A stretch of 64,000 nt of DNA. Origin: Perkinsela sp. pyNocScin1. Lineage: Eukaryota; Euglenozoa; Kinetoplastea; Prokinetoplastida; Perkinselidae. Position numbers and translations under genes: made by a program. This document shows positions 26,221 through 36,700 of this stretch, in pieces. The first letter of the stretch is position 1. Every line of letters starts with the position of its first letter. The stretch is taken from the NCBI GenBank assembly GCA_964019655.1, contig CAXHTR010000008.1, positions 558,001-622,000 on the forward strand. Direction: 5' to 3'. The notes beneath the pieces are model-generated. The model was not told where the DNA came from. It ran no database searches and saw only the letters and a list, made by a program, of their open reading frames with translations.

Positions 26221-27450
26221 ATGCAAAGAATCTTTACTTGTATGTCCCTACCCTCCGTTGTGTACCAAGGCAACGTGAGACGAAAGATTCTGAAGCATGA
26301 TGTACAGCAACTCAAGTGCATTACACAATTTCTCGATCCGCTGCATGAGAAATTGACATCTATAGGCTCTGACGCGAAAAGCAACCCCTTACTGATGAAT
26401 GACGTGCGGGGGCTGTATATCTGGGGAGGCGTCGGGTGTGGCAAGACGTACATCATGGACCTGTTCCGCGAAAACCTACCGAGAGGTATTGAGAGCTGCC
26501 GTATGCACTTTCACTCGTTTATGAAAGATGTTCACCGACAGCTGCACAAGAGCCGCATGCTTGGAAACCAGGGGAAGCCATCGGACGTGGCTGATGCAGT
26601 TCAGAATGTCATTCAGGGGGCCAACCTTCTCTGCTTCGATGAGATGATGGTTACAGATGTCGCCGACGCGATGATCCTCAAGAGAATATTCAAACATCTG
26701 TACGAACGAGGTCTTTGTCTCGTGACAACATCAAATCGCGAACCGCAGGCGCTCTACCAGAATGGCTTAAATAGAGAACAATTTCTGCCTTTTATTGATC
26801 TGCTGCTCGAGAGGTGCCATGTGCACAGCATGAAGGCAGACATTGACTACCGTTCCTCTGGGGACGCAAACACTTCACAGCCAAGTGATGTTTATTTCTT
26901 TCCCACCTCTGATGCCCGGCAGCGATCAAGATTCGAGGAAAAGTTTCGCGCGATGTCGAAAGGAAAGAAAGCGGCAAGAGTATCTATTCGAACAGACTTT
27001 AATCGCGATCTTTTTATCCCCAAGGCTGTCCTGCCGAGCAAAGTGTGCCGATTTACGTTCAATGAGCTATTTTGCGAGGAGCGGAGCGCGACTGACTACG
27101 AGGCGATAAGCCAGAGGTTCCACACGATTTTCATTGAGGACTTTCCGAAGATTTCGATCAAGCAGTCAAATGAGGTTCGTCGGATGATCAATGCGCTCGA
27201 TGTGTTCTACCAGAACAACGCAAAACTTATCATTCTTGCTGACGCTGAGCCTAAAAATCTTTGCCTCGATGGCGACAACTCAACCGACCTCTTCACCGCT
27301 AACAACTCGATGATGCAGGCGATGTACTCGGAAGAGTTTCAAATTTTCAACACGATGGATGAGCAGTTTATGATCCAGCGTGCGCTCTCGCGGCTGACGG
27401 AGATGAAGTCCGCGAAATACCAGCTTGCGAAATGGAAAGGAAAAGGGTAA
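26221..27450 (+). CDS. AFG1: AFG1/LACE1-type mitochondrial ATPase
   Basis: The product has 409 residues. It matches the AFG1 family: 'GLYIWGGVGCGKTYIMDLF' contains Walker A (GGVGCGKT at 69-76) and is followed by the family-specific 'RMHFHSFMKDVHRQLH'. Walker B is 'LLCFDEMMV', then 'DVADAMILKRIFKHLYERGLCLVTTSNR' (sensor 1). Later come 'FNELFCEERSATDYEAISQRFHTIFIEDFP' and 'RRMINALDVFYQNNAKLIILAD', both hallmarks of the family. AFG1 is an inner-membrane-associated AAA-like ATPase involved in turnover of mitochondrially encoded respiratory subunits. Length is normal (yeast about 500, bacterial about 370). The gene starts 50 bp after the upstream stop, one of the tightest same-strand gaps in the window. 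Confidence 0.93.
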   Translation: MQRIFTCMSLPSVVYQGNVRRKILKHDVQQLKCITQFLDPLHEKLTSIGSDAKSNPLLMNDVRGLYIWGGVGCGKTYIMDLFRENLPRGIESCRMHFHSFMKDVHRQLHKSRMLGNQGKPSDVADAVQNVIQGANLLCFDEMMVTDVADAMILKRIFKHLYERGLCLVTTSNREPQALYQNGLNREQFLPFIDLLLERCHVHSMKADIDYRSSGDANTSQPSDVYFFPTSDARQRSRFEEKFRAMSKGKKAARVSIRTDFNRDLFIPKAVLPSKVCRFTFNELFCEERSATDYEAISQRFHTIFIEDFPKISIKQSNEVRRMINALDVFYQNNAKLIILADAEPKNLCLDGDNSTDLFTANNSMMQAMYSEEFQIFNTMDEQFMIQRALSRLTEMKSAKYQLAKWKGKG

Positions 27451-27500
27451 AAAAGTTTTTGAAAGGTGTTTTGTATTTTGTCAGCATGTATTAAAACTTT

Positions 27501-27523
27501 TTGCTCTAGTTTTCTCTTAATAG
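27501..27523 (+). promoter_or_regulatory. Predicted spliced-leader acceptor for PABP
   Basis: Pyrimidine-rich ttgctctagttttctcttaatag ends with AG at 27522-27523, 11 bases before the ATG at 27535. An earlier AG at 27507-27508 is an alternative. This removes the upstream part of the ORF that begins at a TTG at 27466. Confidence 0.45.
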
Positions 27524-27534
27524 ACATATTTCGG

Positions 27535-29319
27535 ATGGAGAATCCCGTCAACACTGAAAACACTGCGCAGCTGGACACAGCGATGGCAAACATGGGCATC
27601 TCTCCGTTCCCCCGAGTTTCATCGCTCTACATCGGTAACCTCGGAACTGAAGTTTCAGAGCCACAGCTCTTTGACTTCTTCTCGCAGTACGGCCACGTCG
27701 TTTCTGTGCGCATCTGCCGCGATCTGCACTCACAGGCCTCGCTTGGCTACGGGTACGTGAACTACCAGAACAACGAGGACGCCACCCGCGTTCTTGAGAC
27801 TTTGAACTACACGCCCATGCGCCCGGGTGGCAAGCCCATGCGTATCATGCGCCCACAGAAGGACGCATCCCTGCGCAAGACCACCAACGGCAACATTTTC
27901 GTCAAAAACATCAGCAAGGAAATCGATGATAAGAGCTTGGCCGAAATTTTCAACGTTTTCGGCTCAATTCTGTCGGCGAAGGTCGCGCGCGATAAGGACG
28001 GAACCAGCTTGGGGTACGGATTTATTCATTTTAAGGACGAAGCGAACGCCACAGCAGCGGTGAAGAAGATGAACGGCATGACGATCAACGGTGTCAAAAT
28101 TTTCGTTGGCGAGTTCAAGCACCGCGCCGAACGCTCAAAGGAGGCTGATGAGACTTTCACAAATGTATATATTCAACCTATCAAAGCTGAAGTCTCTGAG
28201 GAGAAGCTCACGGAATACTTTGGAAAATTCGGCACTGTCACGAGTGTCTGCTTGAAGTCAAACGCGAAGTACCCAACTCAGTTCGGTTTCATGAACTTTG
28301 AGAGCCACGAGGATGCGCTCAAGGTTATTGAGGAGTGCAACGGCAAGGCCATCGAGGAAATCAGTGGATCCGAAGAGCTTATGGTTTGCCGTGCTATGAA
28401 GTCCCGCGAGCTCATCCAGGAACGACAGGCCAAGCTTGAGGACAGCGACAACTTCGAGTCAACCAACATCTTCGTCAAGAACCTTCCAGCCACCGTCGAC
28501 GACGAGAAACTGAAGGAGATGTTTGCCCCGTTCGGCGAGATCACGACGTCCTCCGTCAAGTTTGACCCAGATTCAAAGGTCTCGAAAGAGTATGCCTTCA
28601 TCGCATACAAGGATAAGGAATCCGCTGCCAAGGCTATCGAAAACATGAACGAGAAGATCTTCAGCGGTCGCCCACTATTCGTGACATATCATCAGACGCA
28701 GGAGCAGCGCCGTCGCTACCTTGAGCGCACGCTCGCCAACCCGATCGTTCAAAACAACTGGGCCTACCCACAGCAGCAGCCAATGATGCCGGGTCCGTAC
28801 GGCATGCCGTGGCCGGGCCACCCAGGCATGGTCATGGGACCGATGGGCTACGGAGCTCCCCGCGGTGTGATGCCCCGCGGCGTTTACCCGCCTCGCATGG
28901 CGATGCCACAGCAGATGCGCCCACGCATGCCACCACAGGGCGGAGTTATGAACGCACAGGGCCAGGGACGCGGCATGATGTCGCCAAACACCGCTGCCCT
29001 TCAAATGCCTGGCCGCGCACCGCGCCCAGCCTCAGGTGCTGCCCTCCCGCAGCAGAAGATCATTCCAGGGTCCAGCGGCCAGCCACAGCTTACCTCAGCT
29101 GCCCTCGCGAACATGTCCCCAGAGGAGCAGAAGAACGCCCTTGGCGAGCGCCTGTATGCGACCATCCTGCAGATCCACCCAGAGAAGGCTGCGAAGATCA
29201 CCGGCATGCTTCTCGAGATGGACACCGCCGAAATCCTGAACGTTCTGGAAGACAACAACGTGCTGCAGAGCAAGATCCAGGAAGCCATCTCCGTCCTGCG
29301 GGCACACAGCTCAGAGTAA
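27535..29319 (+). CDS. PABP: Cytoplasmic poly(A)-binding protein, four RRMs plus MLLE
   Basis: The product has 594 residues. Four RRMs can be followed by their RNP motifs: RRM1 ('SLYIGNLGTE', 'LGYGYVNYQN'), RRM2 ('NIFVKNISKE', 'LGYGFIHFKD'), RRM3 ('NVYIQPIKAE', 'TQFGFMNFES') and RRM4 ('NIFVKNLPAT', 'KEYAFIAYKD'). A Pro/Met/Gly-rich linker leads to a C-terminal MLLE (PABC) domain ('LGERLYATILQIHPEKAAKITGMLLEM'), which binds PAM2 motifs. This is the standard architecture for a protein that coats poly(A) tails and supports translation and stability. RRM3 RNP2 is unusual (VYIQPIK). Kinetoplastids have two or three PABPs; I do not assign PABP1, 2 or 3. Confidence 0.97.
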   Translation: MENPVNTENTAQLDTAMANMGISPFPRVSSLYIGNLGTEVSEPQLFDFFSQYGHVVSVRICRDLHSQASLGYGYVNYQNNEDATRVLETLNYTPMRPGGKPMRIMRPQKDASLRKTTNGNIFVKNISKEIDDKSLAEIFNVFGSILSAKVARDKDGTSLGYGFIHFKDEANATAAVKKMNGMTINGVKIFVGEFKHRAERSKEADETFTNVYIQPIKAEVSEEKLTEYFGKFGTVTSVCLKSNAKYPTQFGFMNFESHEDALKVIEECNGKAIEEISGSEELMVCRAMKSRELIQERQAKLEDSDNFESTNIFVKNLPATVDDEKLKEMFAPFGEITTSSVKFDPDSKVSKEYAFIAYKDKESAAKAIENMNEKIFSGRPLFVTYHQTQEQRRRYLERTLANPIVQNNWAYPQQQPMMPGPYGMPWPGHPGMVMGPMGYGAPRGVMPRGVYPPRMAMPQQMRPRMPPQGGVMNAQGQGRGMMSPNTAALQMPGRAPRPASGAALPQQKIIPGSSGQPQLTSAALANMSPEEQKNALGERLYATILQIHPEKAAKITGMLLEMDTAEILNVLEDNNVLQSKIQEAISVLRAHSSE

Positions 29320-29470
29320 GCGAGCTCTGCGTGAACGCAAAAAACCATAATTAAAAAAATCAATCCAAATTAAATAAAATCATAAAATTACAGCGTATTT
29401 TGCAAATATTGAGGCCATCACTGTGATACAAGTCCACGAAAATCAATCTGTCTTCATTTTTACAATTGAA

Positions 29471-30688
29471 ATGTCGGATGTGATCACACAGCTCGCGGAG
29501 ACGCTTGAGCACCAGAAGAAGCAGATAGCTGCTCTCGAAAAGGAGCTGCGCGATGGGAAGGCCCAGGTCAAGACACTTCGAGAATTCCATTCGGTCATGG
29601 AAGATGTGCAGGGAATAAACGCCATGTCACAGCGAAAGCTGCAGGCATCAGGCGCAGCTGACGTTCCGCAGATGACAGACGGCATAGCGGGCCTCATCAT
29701 GCGGATTCATGAACTAGAGAACACCCACACATACTGGCGCAATGCGAAGAGCAGCCTTGAGAGTTCAGTCCATACGCTCGAAGAGCAGGCGCAGCTGAAG
29801 AGGGACCAGTTGTACGATGTCCAGCGTCAAGTTCTCGCGATTAAGGGCCATACGTGCTGGAACATGCGCAAATTGCACAAAGAGAATAGCTTTGAGTCGG
29901 AGAATCACACGGAAGAGCTGAAAAAGGAGCTTGATAAGGTATCGCAAGAAAATGCGACACTCGAGAAGTGCAATCAACAACAAACAAGTCTTATTGAAGA
30001 ATTGACAGCCGAAGCGAGCGCCAACGCTCGTCTCCCTGACGACTACGCCAGTGCATGCGACCTACTCGAATCGAAAACTGCTGAGCTGACGGAGCTCGAA
30101 GAAGACATTGCCCGAGAAATACGCCTGTCAGCACAAAAGAAGCGCATTACCACGCAGAAGATGGCCATTCGTGACCCGGTCACGCAGTACGACGCGAAGA
30201 AGCGAGGCCTCCAGAATGAGCTTAAAAAAGTCGCTGAGTCTCGCCGCCGCGAAGAGAAAAATGTTCTTGCGCATGCAAATGCTATTTCGCAAGATATAGA
30301 AAAAGGAAAGGCCGTGGTCCAGATCCTGAAGTCGCATCTCACCAAAGAGAGACAGATTATTGCGGATAAAGGCGAAGGCGAGTTTTTCACGAAGCAAACA
30401 GACCTTTTGAAAATGATCCAAGAAGTCAGTGCGAACGCCAGTCACCTGCGCGAAGTTGACAGAAAAATCGAAAAGGCTGTCGATGATATTTCTGTTGTGC
30501 AAAAAGCTCGCGTCACGGCTGCAAAGAGCCATGCCCAGGCGAGCAAATCTCGGCTTGATGAGATATTGGTGCTTGAGTCTGACATTCAGGCACGTGAAAC
30601 AGCGTTTAAGAACCAGAAAAAGCAGCTCCAGCGCGACAATGAGATCCTCGAGCAAGAATTCTTCCGAAAGTTCCAGCTCAAGCCCTAG
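29471..30688 (+). CDS. Long coiled-coil protein, unidentified
   Basis: The product has 405 residues from ATG 29471; the frame extends to a GTG or other codon at 29423 only. Almost the whole length is heptad-like (for example 'LAETLEHQKKQIAALEKELRDGKAQVKTL', 'LKKELDKVSQENATLEKC', 'ARETAFKNQKKQLQRDNEILEQEF'), with a break near residues 60-85. There is no head domain, motor or CH domain. It could be a cytoskeletal, kinetochore (kinetoplastids use divergent KKT/KKIP proteins) or Golgi tether protein. No choice between these is possible from sequence. It sits between PABP and Timeless. Confidence 0.6.
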   Translation: MSDVITQLAETLEHQKKQIAALEKELRDGKAQVKTLREFHSVMEDVQGINAMSQRKLQASGAADVPQMTDGIAGLIMRIHELENTHTYWRNAKSSLESSVHTLEEQAQLKRDQLYDVQRQVLAIKGHTCWNMRKLHKENSFESENHTEELKKELDKVSQENATLEKCNQQQTSLIEELTAEASANARLPDDYASACDLLESKTAELTELEEDIAREIRLSAQKKRITTQKMAIRDPVTQYDAKKRGLQNELKKVAESRRREEKNVLAHANAISQDIEKGKAVVQILKSHLTKERQIIADKGEGEFFTKQTDLLKMIQEVSANASHLREVDRKIEKAVDDISVVQKARVTAAKSHAQASKSRLDEILVLESDIQARETAFKNQKKQLQRDNEILEQEFFRKFQLKP

Positions 30689-30820
30689 CTATACTTAATG
30701 TGCAATGTGAACCAATGCGCTTTATCATACGCTATGAACTCAAGAAAATTATCTTTTTTGTCAAAATATAGAAGCCGATACTTAAATTTCTCTCAAGATA
30801 CTCATGAACATCCGTGCGCA

Positions 30821-33580
30821 ATGACAGTAGCTACAGTGGAAGCAACAAATATACTTTCAACCTTATCAAAGTGTACTCAGGCGCTTTTTGCTTCGCGTGA
30901 AGATATTGAGAGGGGCGAGGCTGTGACAGATGTAGGAGCTGAATGGAGGTGGAACGACATATCGTGCAAAAGCCCAGATAAGCTCATAGGCGCGCTTCGG
31001 CAGCTCAAGCGTATGGTTGTCACAGAAAGCGACAGTGTCTCGACGTTTCGGGAAGAGCAGCGAGACCAGTCACTCGACGCTCGTGGAAAGGCACCAAATT
31101 TTAGTGCAAAAAACGCCGACTCAGACTACCAGAATAAGGCGCATCGTTCAGTCTATCACTTTTTACACAAGTGTGGTGTTCTTAAGGCCGAGGTCTTTCC
31201 CATTCTCGAGGTCTGTTCCACAGAATTATCGCTCGCGCATGCAGAGGGTGAGCAGTTTGTTGGTGAGATAAAAGTTGAGCGATGTGCAGCAATACAGCGA
31301 AACGCGCTGCGGCTCCTGGTCGCACTGACAAGCCTCTTGTCTGAAGCCTCATGTGAAGCGGAAGAGCGGAAGATCATAGCGACGGAGTCACTCCTTACGC
31401 TCATCACAACAGCAAATCTGTGCGCTGTTCTGCGCCACGCGTCCACGCTCCTCATCCAAGGCTTGAGCGCATCATTATCAGAGAACGACTACGAGGTCGT
31501 CGATATGACGTTTCTCTTTCTTGTGAATCTCGCAGCAATCGTTTGCTTCGACAGTGTGCCGCTCACCATCAAGCGGCGCTTCACCGAGTCCTTCAGCGAC
31601 AGCGGTGGTATTGAGTTCATCGTTCTCTTTATCAAGAAAAACTGCGAGCGCCAGCAGACCCTCGACAGCGCAACAACGTGGAACATGCATATCGTCAGCA
31701 TTCTCGCCAACATATTTCAGCTCATTAAGACCCCTGCGCAGTGGTCCATTATCGCCCAAGAAATTTCAACTGCGAGTCATTTCGACTCAGAGATCTCTGC
31801 GATCGAGAACGATGGAAACAGTCCGACGCTCGAACAAGCGAAAGATTCCACACCTGTCACGCAGCCGGCGTATGCCGCACGCTCTCGGGCAAAGCCCTTG
31901 CTCGCCCGATCTTCCGGAAATGATGGACCTTCGTTTTTATGTGAGCATGGCACGGAGAAAAAGCTTGCCAGGCTTAACGAAATGGACCAAAAGAAGCGCC
32001 AGAAGTACCAGAAAGGTGCGAAGCGCGTGGTCAACAGTGATACAGCGCCAACCCTTCAAAAGCCCGAGGGCGCTGGACAAGCTGTTGCCATGCATATGCT
32101 GCATCAGTTTGACCGCATCATCGGCAAGCTGATGGATGCTTTTCTCGATAATTGTTTTTTCGAATGGATCACTTCGTTCTGGCCGCTTATATATCGCTGG
32201 AGCACTTTGGCGGACGACGGCACAGAAAGAGTGGAAGAAAAAGAAGCGCTCGCGCATGATGATCCATGTCCGCCGTTTGTGTCAGACACGTTCACCGTCC
32301 TTGGAAGTGTCATTGAGGCTATCCGTGAAAATATTCTCTACATTGGCTCGCAAAGCGCATCGGGCATGCTGCCCATCGAGGACGTGGAAAAGCTTTTTGC
32401 CCTCCGAGATAGATATGAAGCAATCCTCCAAGCTTTCTTCGGGATCGGGGCTGAGACTAGTGCCACACATCTGAGTGATATGGTCGAAGCACATAGCACA
32501 ATTGAGCCATCGAAAGTGCGACCATTGGTGAAAATCATACCGACGGGGCTAAAGGTTGCAAGCGCCGTGCACAAGCGAAAACATCGACCGGCAATGTATG
32601 CCACGATACGATTTCTGTTTCAGTCGCTGCGTGCCGCAGTGACATTTTCCCACCTTGTCCCCGAAAAGTGGTACCACGTGATGATATATGACAGTGGACT
32701 CTGGACGAAAGCGGAATCATTCCTGCATCAAGCGTCAACCTCACTGGCTTCGATTACGCCAGGCTACCTCGCGATGCTTTTGCCCTTTGTGCATGTGTGC
32801 ATATTGCTTATGGGAAAGCACGATGCGCTTGAGGGAGAGTCATCCGCAATTATTGCCATCGCGTCGAACCCGCAAAACATGTGGCCGTACTTCGCCGCAC
32901 TTGAGCACTGGGCAGTGAATTCACAGGAGGCCAATCGCGCTATCCAGTATTTAATGTTTCAGATGCTCACGCTCCGCTGCCAAGGACCACTTCTCAATAT
33001 CCATCTGCTGTACATACTGCACGATATAGTGACAAAGAGCGCAACAGCGGGTATCCAGATGGGCCAGGAAATGCGCAATTTTGCGCTTGTGCTCATTCGG
33101 GCCACCGTATCTGCAATAAAGGCGACCGGGCCCACGGCAGCTCTACCCCGAATGCTCTTTACACTTTCGAGCTCATCGTGGCATGAGGTAACAACGGTTG
33201 CATCAGCAGTGGCTGAACACACTGAGCGCGAAAGCAGCGTGATGAACCCCGTTGAGGAGGATGGCGAGGGCAATGTCGTCGAAAAACAGATCGAACCAGC
33301 AGTTGTTAGAAATAGAGACCAGTCGCTCCGACGCGAGGCAAAGCGAAAGCTCAGACCACCAACGCTCAAGAAGAAGAAAGAACCTCTTCGAGCACACAAA
33401 AAGAAACAATGCTCTCAAGCCGGTGATATCGAAGGGCTGGACGGGCCTGAAGATGATTTGTCATCGACAGTTGGCTCGTCAGCTTCTCCCGACGAAGCCA
33501 CCGAGGCGTATGCAAATGAAGACGAAGTTCTTGCTCGTCTGTCAAGCATAATCGATGGATGGAAGCAGTCGCTCGAATAG
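30821..33580 (+). CDS. TIM: Timeless/Tof1/Swi1-like fork-protection protein
   Basis: The product has 919 residues from ATG 30821 (the frame also has an ATG at 30698, before pyrimidine tracts with AG). The N-terminal half follows the Timeless helical domain in order: 'LIGALRQLKRMVV', then 'FLHKCGVLKAEVFPIL' and 'NALRLLVALTSLL' (compare QLGxxxILxxDLLPIL and IRLMVNLT), 'EVVDMTFLFLVNLAAI', 'GIEFIVLFIKKN' and 'WNMHIVSILANIF'. The middle has 'FLDNCFFEWI', matching the FLENCYN helix, and 'IRENILYI'. The C-terminal 120 residues are basic and acidic low complexity. Timeless with Tipin travels with the replication fork and supports checkpoint signalling. The match is by ordered motif rather than long identity, so it should be confirmed by profile search. 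Confidence 0.72.
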   Translation: MTVATVEATNILSTLSKCTQALFASREDIERGEAVTDVGAEWRWNDISCKSPDKLIGALRQLKRMVVTESDSVSTFREEQRDQSLDARGKAPNFSAKNADSDYQNKAHRSVYHFLHKCGVLKAEVFPILEVCSTELSLAHAEGEQFVGEIKVERCAAIQRNALRLLVALTSLLSEASCEAEERKIIATESLLTLITTANLCAVLRHASTLLIQGLSASLSENDYEVVDMTFLFLVNLAAIVCFDSVPLTIKRRFTESFSDSGGIEFIVLFIKKNCERQQTLDSATTWNMHIVSILANIFQLIKTPAQWSIIAQEISTASHFDSEISAIENDGNSPTLEQAKDSTPVTQPAYAARSRAKPLLARSSGNDGPSFLCEHGTEKKLARLNEMDQKKRQKYQKGAKRVVNSDTAPTLQKPEGAGQAVAMHMLHQFDRIIGKLMDAFLDNCFFEWITSFWPLIYRWSTLADDGTERVEEKEALAHDDPCPPFVSDTFTVLGSVIEAIRENILYIGSQSASGMLPIEDVEKLFALRDRYEAILQAFFGIGAETSATHLSDMVEAHSTIEPSKVRPLVKIIPTGLKVASAVHKRKHRPAMYATIRFLFQSLRAAVTFSHLVPEKWYHVMIYDSGLWTKAESFLHQASTSLASITPGYLAMLLPFVHVCILLMGKHDALEGESSAIIAIASNPQNMWPYFAALEHWAVNSQEANRAIQYLMFQMLTLRCQGPLLNIHLLYILHDIVTKSATAGIQMGQEMRNFALVLIRATVSAIKATGPTAALPRMLFTLSSSSWHEVTTVASAVAEHTERESSVMNPVEEDGEGNVVEKQIEPAVVRNRDQSLRREAKRKLRPPTLKKKKEPLRAHKKKQCSQAGDIEGLDGPEDDLSSTVGSSASPDEATEAYANEDEVLARLSSIIDGWKQSLE

Positions 33581-33721
33581 TTCGCCCCGACTCGCTTCTT
33601 TCGTATACCTCAGAATTATAAGTTTTCGATCCTTGTTTTTCGAATTTTTCTAGACTGAACATATGATCCGAATTGTCGAAGCCAAGGGCCCCATGCCGAC
33701 GAATTTTTAGTAAACTGCAGC

Positions 33722-36700
33722 ATGCGCTCTTCCTTTTTACTTCACCATGAACCTAGCCCACAGTACGTCTGGGAAGCTACACTGACCATGGCACAGGAAG
33801 CCCTTGGGCGCCCTGGCTCCTTCAAGCAGCGTATTCCCATTGTCGATGATGCTCTGCACAAGATGAGCTCGGTAGTTCCATCTCTACTTGGAAGAAGCAG
33901 AGAGGAGCAGGTGGGACATTGGCAAAAGGGCTTCACGCTTCTCGAAAAGCTTTTTAGGAAAGCACCGGAGGAGAGCGCAGTCCCACCCCAACTGACGCTA
34001 CGCGCGCTGAAGCTCTGGCATGCCGTCGAGTCGAAACAAAGCAGCCCATCGTGGCACGTCGCCCTTCGTGTGGCAAAGCATGCGTTTCATAACGTCGCCC
34101 CTGATGTGCTCTCTTCTGCGAGTCGCACCATCATAGAGCTTGGGACACGGGTCGAGCCCCTCCACACAGAGCAAAAGGCTGCTCTGAAGGGTACAAAGCA
34201 AATTTTGACAGGAAGAAGCGTTCCATTCTTACCTGTGTGCCAGTCACTTGATGAGCTTCGACTAGAGCGCAATGTCCTTCAAGCAAATCTCGACGAAAGC
34301 ACAGAGAAAGACCGCTGCTTTTCGAGTTTGTGCTTTATGCGCATGCTACACATCGACGATACCCTGTCCCTTCAGGCAAGGCTGCAAGGCACGCCGACAA
34401 TGGCGCCATCGTGGGCGGAATCCCTTTTGTACATGACACGACTACTAGCTTCAAGCCGACAAGGAAATACAAGCTTGAGTACACAGGACATCGAAAATGC
34501 GACGTTTACTTTCATTATGCAGTATGCCCCACCCAAAGCGGGCTCTGTCTTTGTTCAAAAGCACTATCTCGAGACACAAAGTCGCCACCAAAAGCCACTC
34601 GTATCGCACCAGAGTGCAACACTTGCTGCGCTCTGTAGTCTTGCTGCAGCAGAGGATTTCGAAACCTTTGGCATTTTGCTGGACAAAATACGCCCAAGCC
34701 CATTGAAGCGCGAGCTCGGTGCGGTCTTCTTCACAGGGTCTGACTTTGTCGATTCCCATCCGCAGAGCTACGATGTAGCGCTCCACAGCGATCGATTTGC
34801 CAAGTATTGTCAGCTCTATGAGAAATATTTTGCACGCAAGAAAAGTGACCCGCGAGGCACATCAGGTTCCCTACAGCCCGAAGATATCCGCTCTGCGATT
34901 CACAGCTTGCATGCGGCAGTCAGTGATATTTTCAACAGAAAACGACTACCGACTGTGCGCCTGGCATCGCTTTTCGCTGCACCTCGTAAAGAAAGTCAAA
35001 TTATGGTGGCTGACGAAGCAGCCCAGTCCCCTGCAATTCAGCATGATCCGATCGCTGGCATTCCTTGCGCTGATCGAAGTGAATTTGTGCAACGGAGCTT
35101 GAATCGGCTGCTGACGCACGCTATTGGTGGTAATATAGCGTCGTCGCTCGATGCAGAGAAAATTGACATCCAGCTGCACCAGGAAAACCCCGTCCCGCAA
35201 TACTCACGCACGGACGCAGACTTGGTCGATAGCGAGTCAATGCTCGAAACAATACTTATACACTCGAGAAGCAATGCGATGACGATTCGGCGACGGAAGC
35301 GTTCGAAAAGTGCACATGCAATTCTGTCAGATGCGCTCAAGCTCAATCCAGCCGCTGTTCCTATGCCGAAGATTTTACAGACACTGGCGCATCTCCGCGG
35401 CGGGAAGCCCGCAAGTGAGTTAAGTGTGCGCGGAGGCCTCACTGTGTCCAAGCCCAACTTCTGGAAGCACATGCTTACGCTTTGGCCGCAGCTCCGGCAA
35501 GACCATCCAGACATTCGTGCCGAGATGCTTGTGGCCCTGCATACAAAGCTTCTTATAGATGAGAGCCAATCTTTCGTGAATAAGTGCGCAAAGCGTTCAC
35601 TGCCAGCAACGGATGAGGAAAGTCTTTGGAAGAAAGCTATGAACACTATTAATACAGATGACATTACGTCTGAGCTTGCTCCATATGTTTTACGGATCAG
35701 CATGTGCCACCCAAAGCGCTGGGAATTTGCGCTTCAAGTCTACGCCATCTGCTCTGCCCATGGATATTTTAATGACAATGAAAGTAAAAGAGACCTGCGC
35801 AAGCTTCTACGCCCATCGGACTTTGTTCACGCACTTTCGTTGGTGCCAAAAGCACCAGTGAGACACCCTTGTGATACCCATGCGCCGAGCCATTCCATCC
35901 TTCTGTTTACATTGAATCAAACTTTGCGAGATCGACATGTAGCTCCAAGCAGCACATTGAACTCGAGTTCACTCGTTGATATTCTCCGCTGTGAATTTTT
36001 CTGCCGGAAAAAAAAACTGAGGACTCATGGCTCAGCATCGTGGAAGCTCACCCTACAGCTTGCTGTCGCATATCCTGAAACTTTTCTCCACATCGAAGAT
36101 GCAGCAAAATTTGCTTTGCTCGCTTTAGCCGAATGTAGTTCCCTCAGATATAAAAGTATTTCAGCGCCGACGAGCGACAAGATAGCTACAGTGCTTTCTG
36201 CTATGACACCAGAAGGATCAGCAAAATGCGTAGACCCGCTGAAAATATTAGATGGGTTACATGAAATCGATCAGATTGCACTGCAAAGTAAAGGTAAGGA
36301 ATGCACAAGGGTCTCTGAGACTCATACCGACACTGCCTCATCTGCACGCATATCCATCCACCTACTTCAAATGATTCGCTTTGTCGCGCTTGAAATGCTT
36401 CGTGCATCTCTTCCTTCCACGAAATGCCCTCTTATAAGCAATCACTATAGCATGCTTCTACAGCAAGGGGCTCAAGTCAAGCGAGCGCTGGGAATGAGCA
36501 GAGTCGACACGTCTGTTGATTTAGTTGAGTCCCAATCGTTCATTCTCGCAGAATTACTTTGTACCGCGCTTTATTCAATACCATCATCTTTCCACCGTAC
36601 AGCCGCACGCTTCCTAGGTGCCGTTCATCAGCTGTACACTCTCAGCCAGAAAAAAGAGGTTAATATGCCCAATGCACTCGTTCTTGCTGACAAATCCTCC

